Source: Pseudomonas sp. Irchel s3b2 (GTDB lineage: Bacteria; Pseudomonadota; Gammaproteobacteria; Pseudomonadales; Pseudomonadaceae). From it: 64,000 nucleotides of DNA. The stretch spans positions 1 to 64,000 of the forward strand of contig NZ_FYEB01000005.1 of the NCBI RefSeq assembly GCF_900187445.1, read 5' to 3'. Below are positions 17,557-26,890 of this stretch, piece after piece (positions within the stretch are counted from its first letter, which is position 1; each line of letters starts with the position of its first letter). The translations under genes were made by a program, and so were the position numbers. The notes under the pieces are model-generated. The model had not been told where the DNA came from, did no database searches, and was given only the letters and a program-made list of their open reading frames with translations.

Positions 17557-20500
17557 CCATCGCCGTGATGAGCGCGTTGACAGCCTCGGCTGTCCACGCG
17601 CAAAGCCCGACGCCTCAGACATTACTCATCGGGCAGGGACAGTACTGGCAGTTGCACAAAAACCCTCAACGCGCGACGGAAGTCTGGCTCAAAGTCCTGC
17701 AACTGGACCCCACCCAGATCGATGCGCTGTATGGTCTGGGCCTGATCGGTGTGCAGCAGCAAAAGCCCCAGCAAGCGCAGCAATACCTCGCCCGCCTGCA
17801 GGCACTCCAGCCAGTGCCCCGCCAGGCACTGCAACTGGCACAGGACATCGCCCTGGCACAACCGCTAAACCAGCAACGCCTGGAAGAAGCCCGCCGCCTT
17901 GTCGATGCCGGCGAGCGCGACAAGGCAACCGCCGTGTTTCGTGGGTTATTTGGGGGTAATCCCCCTCAAGGCGTGATCGGCCGAGAGTATTACAACAACC
18001 TGGCGTTCAATCAGGCTGACTGGCCCGAAGCACGCAGCGGGTTTCAGCGCTTGCAGCGGGAAATGCCCAACGACTCGATCGTCGCGCTGTTTTACGCCAA
18101 GCATCTGGTCCGCCGAGAAGACAGCCGTGCCGAGGGCATCCGCGCCCTGGCCGCGCTGACCCAGCGTGCCGACATTGCCGGTGATGCCGACGAAAGCTGG
18201 CGCCTGGCGCTGACCTGGATCGGTCCGCCCAATCCGACACAAGTGCCGTTGTTCGAGGCGTACCTCAAGACGCATCCGGATGACGTGGAAATCCGGGCGC
18301 AGATGAACAAGGGCAAGCAACAGGTGGCAACGACGGCCAGCAACGAATGGCAACCGCCCGCCGAAGTCGCGCGCGGTCTGAAGGCGCTCAAAGAAGGCGA
18401 TCAGGCCACCGCCGAACAGGCTTTTCAAGCTCGCTTGAAAACCCGGCCCGATGATGCTGACGCGCTGGGCGGCCTTGGGGTTGTTCGCCAGCAGCAACAC
18501 CGACTGGCCGAAGCGGAAAAGCTCTTGAATCAGGCCACGCGACAACACGACGGCAGCCACTGGCAAGTTGCGTTGAACGAAGTGCGCTACTGGTCGGCGT
18601 TGCAGCAGGCCCGCGACGCCCAGGCCAAAGGCCAGACAGCCCAGGCACAAGTCTTGGTAAACCAGGCCCTGCGGCTGAATCCGAACGGGGTCGACGCTCG
18701 CCTCGCCCTGGCGGATATCCAGGCCAGCGCGGGCCAGTTCGATGACGCTCAGCGCAACTATCGGCAGATTTTGAACCTGCGCCGCGACGCCCCTCAAGCA
18801 CTGGAAGGGCTGGTCAATGTGCTGCTCAAGAGCGGCAAGAATGATGAAGCCCTGCAACTGATCAACAGCCTGCCCGCCACCGGACAGGCAAAGATCGGCC
18901 AGTCCGCGCGCCTGCAAGCCTTGCGCGCGACGCAACTGGCCGCCCTCGCCGAACAACGCAACGACCTGCCCGCTGCACGCAACGCCTTGCAAGACGCGCT
19001 GCGCTACGAACCGGACAACGTCTGGACACGTTTCGCCCTGGCCCGCCTGAACCTGGCGATGGGCGAACCGCAAAAGGCTCGGGACCTGATCAACACCATG
19101 CTCCAGGCCCACCCCGACAATGCCGATGCGCTTTACGTCAGCGCCTTGCTGTCGGTCCAGATGGGTGAGTGGAAAGCCGCCCAGACAACGTTGGGGCGCT
19201 TGCGCCCCGACCAGCGCACCCCGGACATGGAAGCGCTGGCCGCGGATGTCAGCCTCAACCTGCAACTCAGCCAGGCGATCGAGTTGGGCAAGCGCGGACA
19301 GCGCCAGGAAGCCCTGACCTTGCTCGATCGTATTCAGCCGATGGCCAACAACAGTCCGGACCGCACGGCGAGCCTGGCCTCGGCCTATGTCGACATCGGC
19401 GAGCCGACCCGTGCACTGGCCCTCATGCGCGGTCAGCTGCAGAACACCACGGCGCCCTCGGCGGACTTCATCCTGCAATACGCCGCTGTCCTGCTTAAAA
19501 CCGGAGAAGACGCACAGGTCAACGAGATTCTGCGCGACCTTCAGAACAGGCCCTTGAACGCCCCGGCCCGCAAGCGTTTCGACGACCTGCTCTATCTCTA
19601 TCGCATCCGCCAGGCTGACCAGCTGCGTGAACGAGGCAATCTGGCCAGCGCTTATGACACGCTAGCGCCCGCACTGGCGCAACGTCCCGGTGACAGCGCT
19701 GCCGTCGCGGCGCTGGCGCGGATGTACTCGGCCAACGGCGACACGGCAAAAGCCCTCGAACTCTACAAACCGCTGTTACAACGTCAGCCAAACGACCCGC
19801 AACTGCTGTTGGGTGCCGCCGACGCGGCGGTGTTGGCACATGACACTGCCTTTGCCGAACAGGCACTGCAACAGCTGCTCAAGACTGAATCCGGCAACCC
19901 TCAAACGCTGACAGAGGCCGCCCGCCTCTATCAGAACATGGGCAAGACCGGCACGGCGACCGATCTGCTGCGCAAAGCGGTGGCCATTGAACAGAGCGAG
20001 AAACGCAGAAGCCAGGGCGGCCAACTGGCCGGTTCGACGGTGGCGCCCAACCCTTTTGCCGGTGTGTCGGGTCCACGTAGCGAGGTCAGTCGCGACACCT
20101 TGCTGGCAGCGATCCCGCCACCGGTTCAGGAGATGCCGGGCAGCGTGAGGTCTCAGACCCCTTTTGGCATCGACGCCCCGCCAAGGCCGCAGCAGGCGAG
20201 CAATGCATTCGAGTCGCAGCTGCCGCGCGCAGCACTGGTGAGCGAGGACATCAGCCCCGCGCAACTGGCGCTGAATAAAATCCTTCAGGAGCGCAGTGCC
20301 TACGTCACCCAGGGCGTGAGCATTCGCAGCAACGACAGTGAGTCGGGGTTGAGCAAACTGACCGATATTGAAACACCGCTGGAAATCAATATTCCGCTGG
20401 ATGAAAGCCGCGTTGCCCTGCGCGTGACGCCGGTCTCGCTGAACGCCGGCAGTGCCAGCGGCGAGGCACTTCAGCGTTTCGGTAGCGGTGCACGGAGCGA

Positions 20501-21395
20501 CGGCGTCGGATCGCAAAAAGCCGAGGGTGTCGGCCTTTCTGTCGCCATTCAACGGCCCGCGGATGGGCTCAAAGCCGATCTCGGCACCACCCCGCTCGGC
20601 TTCAAATACACCACAGCCACCGGCGGCATCAGCATTGATCGTCCGGTAAGCGATACCTCTAATGTCCGTTACGGCGTGAGCGTTTCCCGGCGTCCGGTGA
20701 CTGATAGCGTCACCTCGTTTGCCGGCACCACGGACAAACGCAGCGGGCAGTCCTGGGGCGGCGTGAGCGCCAACGGCGGGCGTGCTCAGTTGAGCTATGA
20801 CGACAACGAAGTCGGCGTCTATGGCTACGCCTCCTGGCACCAACTGCTGGGCAACCATGTCCAGTCCAACAACCGCAGTGAACTGGGCAGCGGTGTCTAC
20901 TGGTACCTGCAAAATGCAACGGACAGCAAGCTGACCGTCGGCCTGAGCATGACCGGCATCAGCTACGCCAACAATCAGGACTTTTTCACCTACGGCCATG
21001 GCGGCTATTTCAGCCCGCAGACGTTCTTCGCCCTGGGCATTCCGGTGACCTGGGCACAACGCACCGGGCGCTTGACGTATCAAGTCAAGGGCTCGGTCGG
21101 CGTGCAGCATTTCGAGCAGGACAGCGCCGACTATTTCCCCAACGACAAAGCCATGCAAGCGGCCTCGGGCCTGCGCTACGAAGGGCAAAACAAAACCGGG
21201 ATCGGCTACAGCGTTGCCGCGGCGGCTGAATACAAGGTCGCTTCGAACTTCCTGCTGGGCGCCAACCTGGGCCTGGACAACGCCCGCGATTACCAGCAAG
21301 TCAGCGGTGCCTTGTCGTTGCGCTACCTTTTCGAGGATATCAGCGGCCCCATGAGCTTGCCGGTCAGCCCCTACACCTCACCTTATTCCAACTGA
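17532..21395 (+). CDS. wssE: Cellulose export TPR/outer-membrane porin (BcsC)
   Basis: A 1287-residue protein. It has a signal peptide ending near TASAVHAQ, then about 800 residues of tetratricopeptide repeats (for example DALYGLGLIGVQQQKPQQAQQYLARL and DADALGGLGVVRQQQHRLAEAEKLL), and a C-terminal BCSC_C beta-barrel (from about residue 960 to the end, finishing LSLRYLFEDI plus a short tail). It spans the periplasm and forms the outer-membrane exit for cellulose. The start lies inside wssD. Confidence 0.95.
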   Translation: MHAHHRTLTIAVMSALTASAVHAQSPTPQTLLIGQGQYWQLHKNPQRATEVWLKVLQLDPTQIDALYGLGLIGVQQQKPQQAQQYLARLQALQPVPRQALQLAQDIALAQPLNQQRLEEARRLVDAGERDKATAVFRGLFGGNPPQGVIGREYYNNLAFNQADWPEARSGFQRLQREMPNDSIVALFYAKHLVRREDSRAEGIRALAALTQRADIAGDADESWRLALTWIGPPNPTQVPLFEAYLKTHPDDVEIRAQMNKGKQQVATTASNEWQPPAEVARGLKALKEGDQATAEQAFQARLKTRPDDADALGGLGVVRQQQHRLAEAEKLLNQATRQHDGSHWQVALNEVRYWSALQQARDAQAKGQTAQAQVLVNQALRLNPNGVDARLALADIQASAGQFDDAQRNYRQILNLRRDAPQALEGLVNVLLKSGKNDEALQLINSLPATGQAKIGQSARLQALRATQLAALAEQRNDLPAARNALQDALRYEPDNVWTRFALARLNLAMGEPQKARDLINTMLQAHPDNADALYVSALLSVQMGEWKAAQTTLGRLRPDQRTPDMEALAADVSLNLQLSQAIELGKRGQRQEALTLLDRIQPMANNSPDRTASLASAYVDIGEPTRALALMRGQLQNTTAPSADFILQYAAVLLKTGEDAQVNEILRDLQNRPLNAPARKRFDDLLYLYRIRQADQLRERGNLASAYDTLAPALAQRPGDSAAVAALARMYSANGDTAKALELYKPLLQRQPNDPQLLLGAADAAVLAHDTAFAEQALQQLLKTESGNPQTLTEAARLYQNMGKTGTATDLLRKAVAIEQSEKRRSQGGQLAGSTVAPNPFAGVSGPRSEVSRDTLLAAIPPPVQEMPGSVRSQTPFGIDAPPRPQQASNAFESQLPRAALVSEDISPAQLALNKILQERSAYVTQGVSIRSNDSESGLSKLTDIETPLEINIPLDESRVALRVTPVSLNAGSASGEALQRFGSGARSDGVGSQKAEGVGLSVAIQRPADGLKADLGTTPLGFKYTTATGGISIDRPVSDTSNVRYGVSVSRRPVTDSVTSFAGTTDKRSGQSWGGVSANGGRAQLSYDDNEVGVYGYASWHQLLGNHVQSNNRSELGSGVYWYLQNATDSKLTVGLSMTGISYANNQDFFTYGHGGYFSPQTFFALGIPVTWAQRTGRLTYQVKGSVGVQHFEQDSADYFPNDKAMQAASGLRYEGQNKTGIGYSVAAAAEYKVASNFLLGANLGLDNARDYQQVSGALSLRYLFEDISGPMSLPVSPYTSPYSN

Positions 21396-21412
21396 TCATT
21401 CTGGAGCTTTCG

Positions 21413-22081
21413 ATGCCCACTTCTGCCCTCGCCGGCCTCACTCTGCTTGTTCTTGGGGAGAGTCATATGAGCCTTGCGGATCATTTGCTGGAGCCCTTGC
21501 ACGACAACCTGACTCGTCAAGGCGCGCTCGTTCATTCCATTGGCGCCTGTGGTGCCAGCGCGTCCGACTGGCTGATCAGCAAGAAGGTCGACTGCGGTGC
21601 CGAGCGCAAAGGCAATGACAAAATAGTGATCAAGGGCCGCGAGGCGAGTACCACACCGATCCAGGACCTGATCGCGGCCGACAAACCGGACCTCGTGGTA
21701 TTGGTCATCGGTGACACCATGGCGTCCTATGACAAACCGGTATTTCCGAAAGCCTGGGCCTGGCAAAGCATCACCGGCCTGGCCAAGGCTATCGCTGCCA
21801 CCGGCACGCGTTGTGCCTGGGTAGGCCCGGCCTGGGGCAAAGCGGGCGGCATGTACCAGAAAAATGATCTACGCACCCATTTGATGTCCCAATTTCTGGC
21901 CGCCAATGTTGCGCCTTGCACCTACATCGATTCGCTGGCGTTCTCCAAACCCGGGCAATGGGTGACCACCGATGGGCAGCACTTCACCGTTGCCGGTTAT
22001 CAATCCTGGGGCACCGCCATCGGCACTGCATTGGCCAAACTGCCCGCCGCCAGCCTCGCCAGCAAAGGAGCCGGAAAATGA
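21413..22081 (+). CDS. wssF: SGNH-type hydrolase/acetyltransferase of the cellulose operon (WssF)
   Basis: A 222-residue protein with an SGNH fold: the Ser block is LVLGESHMS (residues 13-19) and the C-terminal block TDGQHFTVAGY carries Asp and His. By position it corresponds to WssF of P. fluorescens, which works with WssG-I in acetylating cellulose in a manner akin to AlgX/AlgJ. No classical signal peptide is evident, only a short hydrophobic N-terminus (LAGLTLLVLG) that overlaps the Ser block, so its location is unclear. It overlaps wssG by four bases. Confidence 0.85.
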   Translation: MPTSALAGLTLLVLGESHMSLADHLLEPLHDNLTRQGALVHSIGACGASASDWLISKKVDCGAERKGNDKIVIKGREASTTPIQDLIAADKPDLVVLVIGDTMASYDKPVFPKAWAWQSITGLAKAIAATGTRCAWVGPAWGKAGGMYQKNDLRTHLMSQFLAANVAPCTYIDSLAFSKPGQWVTTDGQHFTVAGYQSWGTAIGTALAKLPAASLASKGAGK

Positions 22082-22746
22082 CTCGAACAAAGCTGGCCGC
22101 TGCCCTGTCCTTGCTGCTGAGCCTGCAGGCCCAGGGCGCTGAGATTGCTCTGTACCCGACGGGGCCGGACCAGGACTCGGCGTTCCTGCGCTTCATCAAC
22201 GCCGCCGACCAACCATTGCAAATACTGGCCGAGAATTCTCGGGCAAATCTGCGGCTCGAAGGCCGCAATGCCGTGTCCGATTACCTCTCGGTCCCCGCCA
22301 GCAAGCCGATCAAGGGCACCCTGGAACGCGGCGGCAAAAGCCAGCCGCTGGACATCCAGGTCCTGGCCGGAGAATTCGCGACCGTGATTGCATTGCCGGA
22401 CAGCGCTGAGGGCATGCGTCCTGTCGTCATCCGCGAGCAGCCCGAAGATTTCAATAGCTTGAGAGCCTCATTGGCGTTTATCAACGCCGATGCTGCTTGC
22501 CCCCGGGCCGGGTTGCGCGCTTCGCGGGTGAATGCTGAATTGTTCAAGGATGTGGCCAGCGCCAGTGTGCAACGCCGCGCGATTAACCCGGTCAGCCTTT
22601 CGGTTCAGTTGGTGTGCGCCCAAACCGAGGTAGGTGCACCGCTTGATCTCGGTCAGCTCAAGGCCGGCGAGCGCTACAGCGTCGTGCTGTTGCCTGGCGC
22701 AAATGGCCCGTACCTGTTGCTCGCGACTGACGTCCTGGCCCACTGA
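22078..22746 (+). CDS. wssG: AlgF-like cellulose acetylation protein WssG
   Basis: A 222-residue exported protein: the signal peptide TKLAAALSLLLSLQAQGAE is followed by an AlgF-type periplasmic domain (IALYPTGPDQDSAFLRFINAADQPL). In alginate acetylation AlgF acts in the periplasm with AlgI and AlgJ; the analogous cellulose role is inferred. ATG 22078 overlaps the wssF stop (ATGA) and has GGAG upstream in the wssF 3' end. Confidence 0.9.
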   Translation: MTRTKLAAALSLLLSLQAQGAEIALYPTGPDQDSAFLRFINAADQPLQILAENSRANLRLEGRNAVSDYLSVPASKPIKGTLERGGKSQPLDIQVLAGEFATVIALPDSAEGMRPVVIREQPEDFNSLRASLAFINADAACPRAGLRASRVNAELFKDVASASVQRRAINPVSLSVQLVCAQTEVGAPLDLGQLKAGERYSVVLLPGANGPYLLLATDVLAH

Positions 22747-22763
22747 TCGGATGGCGTCACCCC

Positions 22764-24173
22764 ATGGTTTTTGCCTCTCTCGAATTTTTGACGTTGTTCC
22801 TGCCGCTGTTCCTGTGCGCCTATGCCTTGTCCCCGGCAGCCTGGCGTAATGTCACGCTGCTGATCGGCAGTTGGCTGTTTTATGGCTGGCTGAGCCCACG
22901 ATTCCTCGCTGTGCATGTGATGCTGACGATCACCGCATGGGTGGGTGGCTTATTGATTGATGCCTGGCGGCAGGAGAGCAAAGGCCGTGTGCGAATACTT
23001 GTGGCCCTGATCGTGCTCAACACAGCAATGCTCTGCTGGTACAAGTACGCCAACATTGTCGCCGGCACATTGAACGAAGCGATGGTCTGGTCCGGAGCCG
23101 CGCCCCTGTCCTGGCAACGGGTGATCATGCCGGCCGGATTGTCGTTTGTCGTGCTGCAGGCGATTTCCTACCTGGTGGATGTGCATCGTCGCACCGTGCC
23201 GGTCGAGCGCAGCTTCATCCATTACGCGACCTATATTTCGATGTTCGGCCATTCGGTCGCCGGCCCTATCATTCGTTATGACTGGGTCCGGCGCGAGTTG
23301 CATCGGCGTTCCTTCAACCTGCAAAATTTTTCGCTGGGTGCACGCCGGTTCATGCTCGGGATGTGTATGAAGGTCCTGGTGGCCGACACCCTGTCGCCCG
23401 TGGTCGACGTGGCGTTCAGTGTGCAGAACCCCAGTTTTTCTGACGCCTGGCTGGGCTGCCTGGCCTACTCCCTGCAACTGTTCTTTGACTTCGCCGGCTA
23501 CAGCTCCATGGCCATTGGTCTGGGACTGATGCTGGGCTTCCACTTTCCGGAGAACTTCAACCACCCTTATCTGGCCAACAGCATCCAGGATTTCTGGCGC
23601 CGCTGGCACATGTCGTTGTCCAGTTGGTTGCGTGACTATCTGTATATCCCGCTGGGTGGCAATCGCAACGGCCCCTGGAAAACCTATCGCAACCTGTTCC
23701 TGATCATGGCTATCGCCGGCCTCTGGCACGGTGGTGACAATTGGAATTATCTACTGTGGGGCTGCGCCCATGGCATTGCGTTGTGTGTCGATCGTGCGTG
23801 GAACCGCTCCTCCCTGCCCCCTGTACCGCCCGTGCTTTCCCATGGGCTGACACTGCTGTTTGTCTGCCTGGCATGGACACTGTTCCGCGCCCCCGACTTT
23901 CACAGTGCACTGAGCCTGTATGCCGGACAGTTCGGGCTGCAGGGCATCGCCCTCAGTGAGGAACTGTCCGCGACCTTGCGTCCGGTACATGGCCTCGCGG
24001 GCGTGTTGGGTGTGCTAGGTATCGTCGCACCGCTGCTACGCCCTTACGCTGAAAAACACCGGGTCGGCATAGCGCTCTACCCCGCCGCCCTTTGGCCCAT
24101 TGTCGGTTTCATGCTGTCGTTCGCCCTGACCGCCAGTCGCGAAACCGTACCCTTTCTGTACTTTCAATTCTGA
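22764..24173 (+). CDS. wssH: MBOAT O-acyltransferase WssH (AlgI-like)
   Basis: A 469-residue multi-pass membrane O-acyltransferase. The MBOAT signatures are FWRRWHMSLSSWLRDYLYIPLGGNR and GLWHGGDNWNYLLWG, where the His in LWHG is the conserved active-site residue. It should move acetyl groups from a cytoplasmic donor across the inner membrane for cellulose acetylation by WssI/WssF. The stop overlaps the wssI start (TGATG). Confidence 0.94.
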   Translation: MVFASLEFLTLFLPLFLCAYALSPAAWRNVTLLIGSWLFYGWLSPRFLAVHVMLTITAWVGGLLIDAWRQESKGRVRILVALIVLNTAMLCWYKYANIVAGTLNEAMVWSGAAPLSWQRVIMPAGLSFVVLQAISYLVDVHRRTVPVERSFIHYATYISMFGHSVAGPIIRYDWVRRELHRRSFNLQNFSLGARRFMLGMCMKVLVADTLSPVVDVAFSVQNPSFSDAWLGCLAYSLQLFFDFAGYSSMAIGLGLMLGFHFPENFNHPYLANSIQDFWRRWHMSLSSWLRDYLYIPLGGNRNGPWKTYRNLFLIMAIAGLWHGGDNWNYLLWGCAHGIALCVDRAWNRSSLPPVPPVLSHGLTLLFVCLAWTLFRAPDFHSALSLYAGQFGLQGIALSEELSATLRPVHGLAGVLGVLGIVAPLLRPYAEKHRVGIALYPAALWPIVGFMLSFALTASRETVPFLYFQF

Positions 24174-25348
24174 TGAAGACGCCAGAGCACACCATTACGC
24201 TTGCTCAACCTGACGATCCGGTCGCACGCACCAATCCATTGGCAGGCGCATCGCTGCTGATATTCCTGTTCGTCGGGCTGCTGTCCTCTGGCTGGCTGAT
24301 CGGGTCAGGGCAAATAGAGCCGCTGCCACCGAAATTATCGGCGACGCAGATTCTTGACGGAGCTATCACTCATCAAATCGCCAAGGAGCTGTCGAAAGCT
24401 GCCTTCCCCACCACGTTCGCCAAGCTGGAACGCGGTGCCAGTTGGCTCCTGCTCAACGACACGGGGCCCAGGGTTCGTTCAGGATGCACTGACTGGTTGT
24501 TTCTGGCCGATGAGCTAAAGGTCAATCATCAAGCGCAACGTAATGCCGATGCCAAGCTGCAGGCCGTGATCGATCTGAAAGAACAGCTCTCTCAACGACA
24601 CATCAGCTTGCTGGTGGTCATCGTTCCAGACAAGAGCCGCATCGCTTCTGCACAACGTTGCTCACTGCATCGCCCGGCGTCTTTCGAAGAACGCATCCAG
24701 TCCTGGACGGCGAAGCTCAATGTGGCCAGGCTGGCGAATCTGGACCTGACCGGTGCACTGGCGCCACTAGGACCCCAAGCCTATTTGCGTACCGATACGC
24801 ACTGGAGTGAATCCGGCGCCAAGGCTGCAGCCGAAGCTATCGCGCAGCACCTGAAAACCCTGGGCATCACCGCAACACCACGCCGATCGTTCAACGAAAG
24901 TCACGCCCCGCTCGCCATACGGCCCGGCGATCTGGTGCACCTGGCGGGCATCGACTGGCTGCCGCTTGAATGGCAACCCACACCCGAATGGATCGCCCAG
25001 ACCAGCATCCGCGAAATTCCCGACGTGTCGGCCGACAGCCCTGACAATGAAGGAGACCTCTTTGGCGATACCGACTTACCCAACACCGCTCTGATCGGAA
25101 CCTCATTTTCGCGCAACTCGAACTTCGCAGGGTTCCTGCAACAGGCGCTGGGAGCCCCGGTGGGTAATTTCGCAAAAGATGGGGGCGCTTTCTCCGGCGC
25201 CGCAAACAGCTACCTCAACAACCCGGCCTTCAAGGAAACACCGCCAAAATTGATCATCTGGGAAATCCCGGAACGCGACCTGCAGTCGGCATACGCCGAA
25301 GAGGATCAATCGCTATTGAATGACAGCCTTTATGAAGCGGAAGAATAG
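24173..25348 (+). CDS. wssI: AlgJ/AlgX-like cellulose acetyltransferase WssI
   Basis: A 391-residue protein anchored by one N-terminal helix (GASLLIFLFVGLLSSGWLIG). The periplasmic domain is of the AlgX/AlgJ SGNH-like class: DWLFLADEL near residue 106, the Asp-His motif YLRTDTHWSESGAKAAAEAI, and the Ser in LIGTSFSRNSNF. It probably transfers acetyl groups to the exported glucan. It is the last gene of the operon; the MinD-like wssJ found at this place in P. fluorescens SBW25 is absent. Confidence 0.92.
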   Translation: MKTPEHTITLAQPDDPVARTNPLAGASLLIFLFVGLLSSGWLIGSGQIEPLPPKLSATQILDGAITHQIAKELSKAAFPTTFAKLERGASWLLLNDTGPRVRSGCTDWLFLADELKVNHQAQRNADAKLQAVIDLKEQLSQRHISLLVVIVPDKSRIASAQRCSLHRPASFEERIQSWTAKLNVARLANLDLTGALAPLGPQAYLRTDTHWSESGAKAAAEAIAQHLKTLGITATPRRSFNESHAPLAIRPGDLVHLAGIDWLPLEWQPTPEWIAQTSIREIPDVSADSPDNEGDLFGDTDLPNTALIGTSFSRNSNFAGFLQQALGAPVGNFAKDGGAFSGAANSYLNNPAFKETPPKLIIWEIPERDLQSAYAEEDQSLLNDSLYEAEE

Positions 25349-25576
25349 CTCTTGCTCTCTTCCGAAAACGGACGACGAACCCGGCCCATACACAGCGGTC
25401 AAAGCAAGTGATGACATCGCCAATGATAAAAGGCCTCTGGCCTGCTTCATTCAAGGGCGAAGCCAGTAGCTCACACACTTTAGGGTGCGCTGGATAATGT
25501 CAGCAGGCTCGGATTTCTGCCGAGGGCAGGTGCTGACGGCTACTTACATCCAATGCTCCCGTATTGGAGTACTAAA
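25349..25576. other. Intergenic region after the cellulose operon
   Basis: A small stem AGGCC-TCT-GGCCT near 25430 could end wss transcription, but no T-run follows, so the terminator is weak at best. No gene is seen. Confidence 0.4.
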
Positions 25577-26137
25577 ATGACTCAGTCAATGCGGTTCTTC
25601 CTATCGATCGTCCTTGCGACAGCCTCACTGGCATCGGCGAGCTTCCTGAACACTGCAGGTGCGGCAACCGCCGAGGATCTGGATGTCGATTCTCGGCAAG
25701 CGTTACAAACGCTCTACAAGTCCACGCCATTTGCTGAAAGCATTTCGCACAACGCCAAAGCGATTCTTGTCTTCCCGAAAATCATCAAGGCGGGCCTTGT
25801 GTTTGGTGGCAGCTATGGCGAAGGCGTGTTGTTGAAGGGCAAGACAGTAGAGAATTATTACAACTCCGTAACCGGGTCCTGGGGGCTGCAAGCAGGCGCC
25901 CAGTCGTATGGCTATGCGGTTTTCCTGATGACCGACAAAGCCGTGGACTATGTTCGTAAAACCAAGGGTTGGGAAATCGGCGTAGGCCCCACCGTTGTAA
26001 TGGTTGATGAAGGGGTGGCGAAGAATATGTCCAGCACGACAGTGAAAGACGATGCCTACGCGTTCATTTTCGACCAACAGGGGTTAATGGCCGGGATCAG
26101 CATCGAAGGAACCAAGATTTCCCTGATCAAGCGCTAA
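25577..26137 (+). CDS. SYLF (Ysc84-type) lipid-binding domain protein, exported
   Basis: A 186-residue protein with a signal peptide (FFLSIVLATASLASASFLNTAGAA). The SYLF domain follows: ALQTLYKSTPFAESISHNAKAILVFPKIIKAGLVFGGSYGEGVLL and a C-terminal DDAYAFIFDQQGLMAGISIEGTKISLI. SYLF domains bind phospholipids; the bacterial periplasmic role is unknown. GGAG lies eight bases before the ATG at 25577, which decides the start over the upstream in-frame codon. It appears monocistronic. Confidence 0.88.
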   Translation: MTQSMRFFLSIVLATASLASASFLNTAGAATAEDLDVDSRQALQTLYKSTPFAESISHNAKAILVFPKIIKAGLVFGGSYGEGVLLKGKTVENYYNSVTGSWGLQAGAQSYGYAVFLMTDKAVDYVRKTKGWEIGVGPTVVMVDEGVAKNMSSTTVKDDAYAFIFDQQGLMAGISIEGTKISLIKR

Positions 26138-26168
26138 GACTAGTCGTTTGGCGCATGGATGCGCCCTC

Positions 26169-26197
26169 TTGCCAACCAGGTGCCGGGCAGATACTGT
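26169..26197 (+). promoter_or_regulatory. Sigma70-like promoter of a leaderless leader ORF
   Basis: TTGCCA (26169-26174), 17-base spacer, TACTGT (26192-26197). The ATG of the Thr-rich leader begins eight bases after the last base of the -10 box, where transcription would start. The leader mRNA would therefore have essentially no 5' untranslated region, which fits the absence of a ribosome binding site. Confidence 0.55.
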
Positions 26198-26204
26198 CAG
26201 CTCT

Positions 26205-26264
26205 ATGAATCAGCCACGCATTGCCTCGACCACCACTACCACGACCGCCCGAGGCGGGTCGTGA
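26205..26264 (+). CDS. Thr-rich attenuator leader peptide
   Basis: A 19-codon ORF, MNQPRIASTTTTTTARGGS, with six consecutive Thr codons (ACC, ACC, ACT, ACC, ACG, ACC). It is followed after 32 bases by an intrinsic terminator. The final codons hold GGCGGGTC (26253-26260), which can pair with GGCCCGCC (26301-26308) in the terminator's 5' arm and so disrupt it. This is the geometry of classical attenuation: ribosomes stalled on Thr codons would free the antiterminator and let transcription reach the hydrolase gene at 26372. The arrangement parallels thrL of enterobacteria, but the gene downstream is different. Confidence 0.7.
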   Translation: MNQPRIASTTTTTTARGGS

Positions 26265-26296
26265 GAGGTGTCGTGAGCCAATAACGCACGAACTTC

Positions 26297-26333
26297 AAAA
26301 GGCCCGCCAGTGATGGATAGGGCCTTTTCTTTT
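26297..26333 (+). terminator. Attenuator terminator
   Basis: Nine-bp stem AAAAGGCCC / GGGCCTTTT (26297-26305 with 26320-26328) followed by CTTTT. It lies between the Thr-rich leader ORF and the isochorismatase-like gene. Confidence 0.85.
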
Positions 26334-26371
26334 GCCCTTGCGTCACTGGTCCAAACGCAAGGAAAAGCACT

Positions 26372-26890
26372 ATGTACGCACTGTTGATTCTCGATATGCA
26401 GGTTGGATTGTTTCATGGCCCGGATAAACCATGGGCTGGCGAAACGTTGCTAAACACTTTGAATAGCCTGTTGAGCAAAGCCCGGAAAGCAGGCGCACCG
26501 GTTTTTCTTGCTCGCCACGTAGGTCCGCCTGGCTCGCCTATCGAACCTGGAAGCCCATTGACGCAACTGGTGCAGGAACTGCTGCTGCAAGGCGACGAAG
26601 TGATCTTCGAAAAAAGCCGCCCCAACGCTTTCGCCATGACTGACCTGGCCGATCGGCTAAAAGCTTGTGGATCTCAAGGCGTGGTTATTGCCGGAATGAA
26701 GACCCAGTATTGTGTCGACAGCACCTGCCGCGCCGCACGAGATCTTGGGTTCGATGCAGTGCTGATCGCCGATGGGCATACCTGCACCGACACTCCTGCG
26801 TTGAAGGCCGAAAATATCGTCGCTCATCACAATGCAACCCTGGCGGGCCCATTCTGTCGTGTCGTTCACGCTGATAATTGGCACTTCTAA
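26372..26890 (+). CDS. Isochorismatase-like cysteine hydrolase
   Basis: A 172-residue cysteine hydrolase of the isochorismatase/nicotinamidase superfamily. The catalytic triad is visible: Asp8 in LLILDMQ, Lys81 in EKSRPNAF and Cys114 in TQYCVDSTCRAARDLGF. Such enzymes act on amides or ureas; the substrate here is unknown. It sits directly behind a Thr-type attenuator, so its expression should rise when charged tRNA-Thr is scarce or elongation stalls at Thr codons. The start has AAGGA nearby upstream. Confidence 0.88.
   Translation: MYALLILDMQVGLFHGPDKPWAGETLLNTLNSLLSKARKAGAPVFLARHVGPPGSPIEPGSPLTQLVQELLLQGDEVIFEKSRPNAFAMTDLADRLKACGSQGVVIAGMKTQYCVDSTCRAARDLGFDAVLIADGHTCTDTPALKAENIVAHHNATLAGPFCRVVHADNWHF

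Noticed and set aside
17946-19478. 510-codon minus-strand ORF opposite wssE
   Set aside because: It is antisense to the TPR region of BcsC; the repeats keep the opposite frame open.
19776-21299. 507-codon minus-strand ORF opposite wssE
   Set aside because: Same reason; composition is atypical and wssE is unambiguous.
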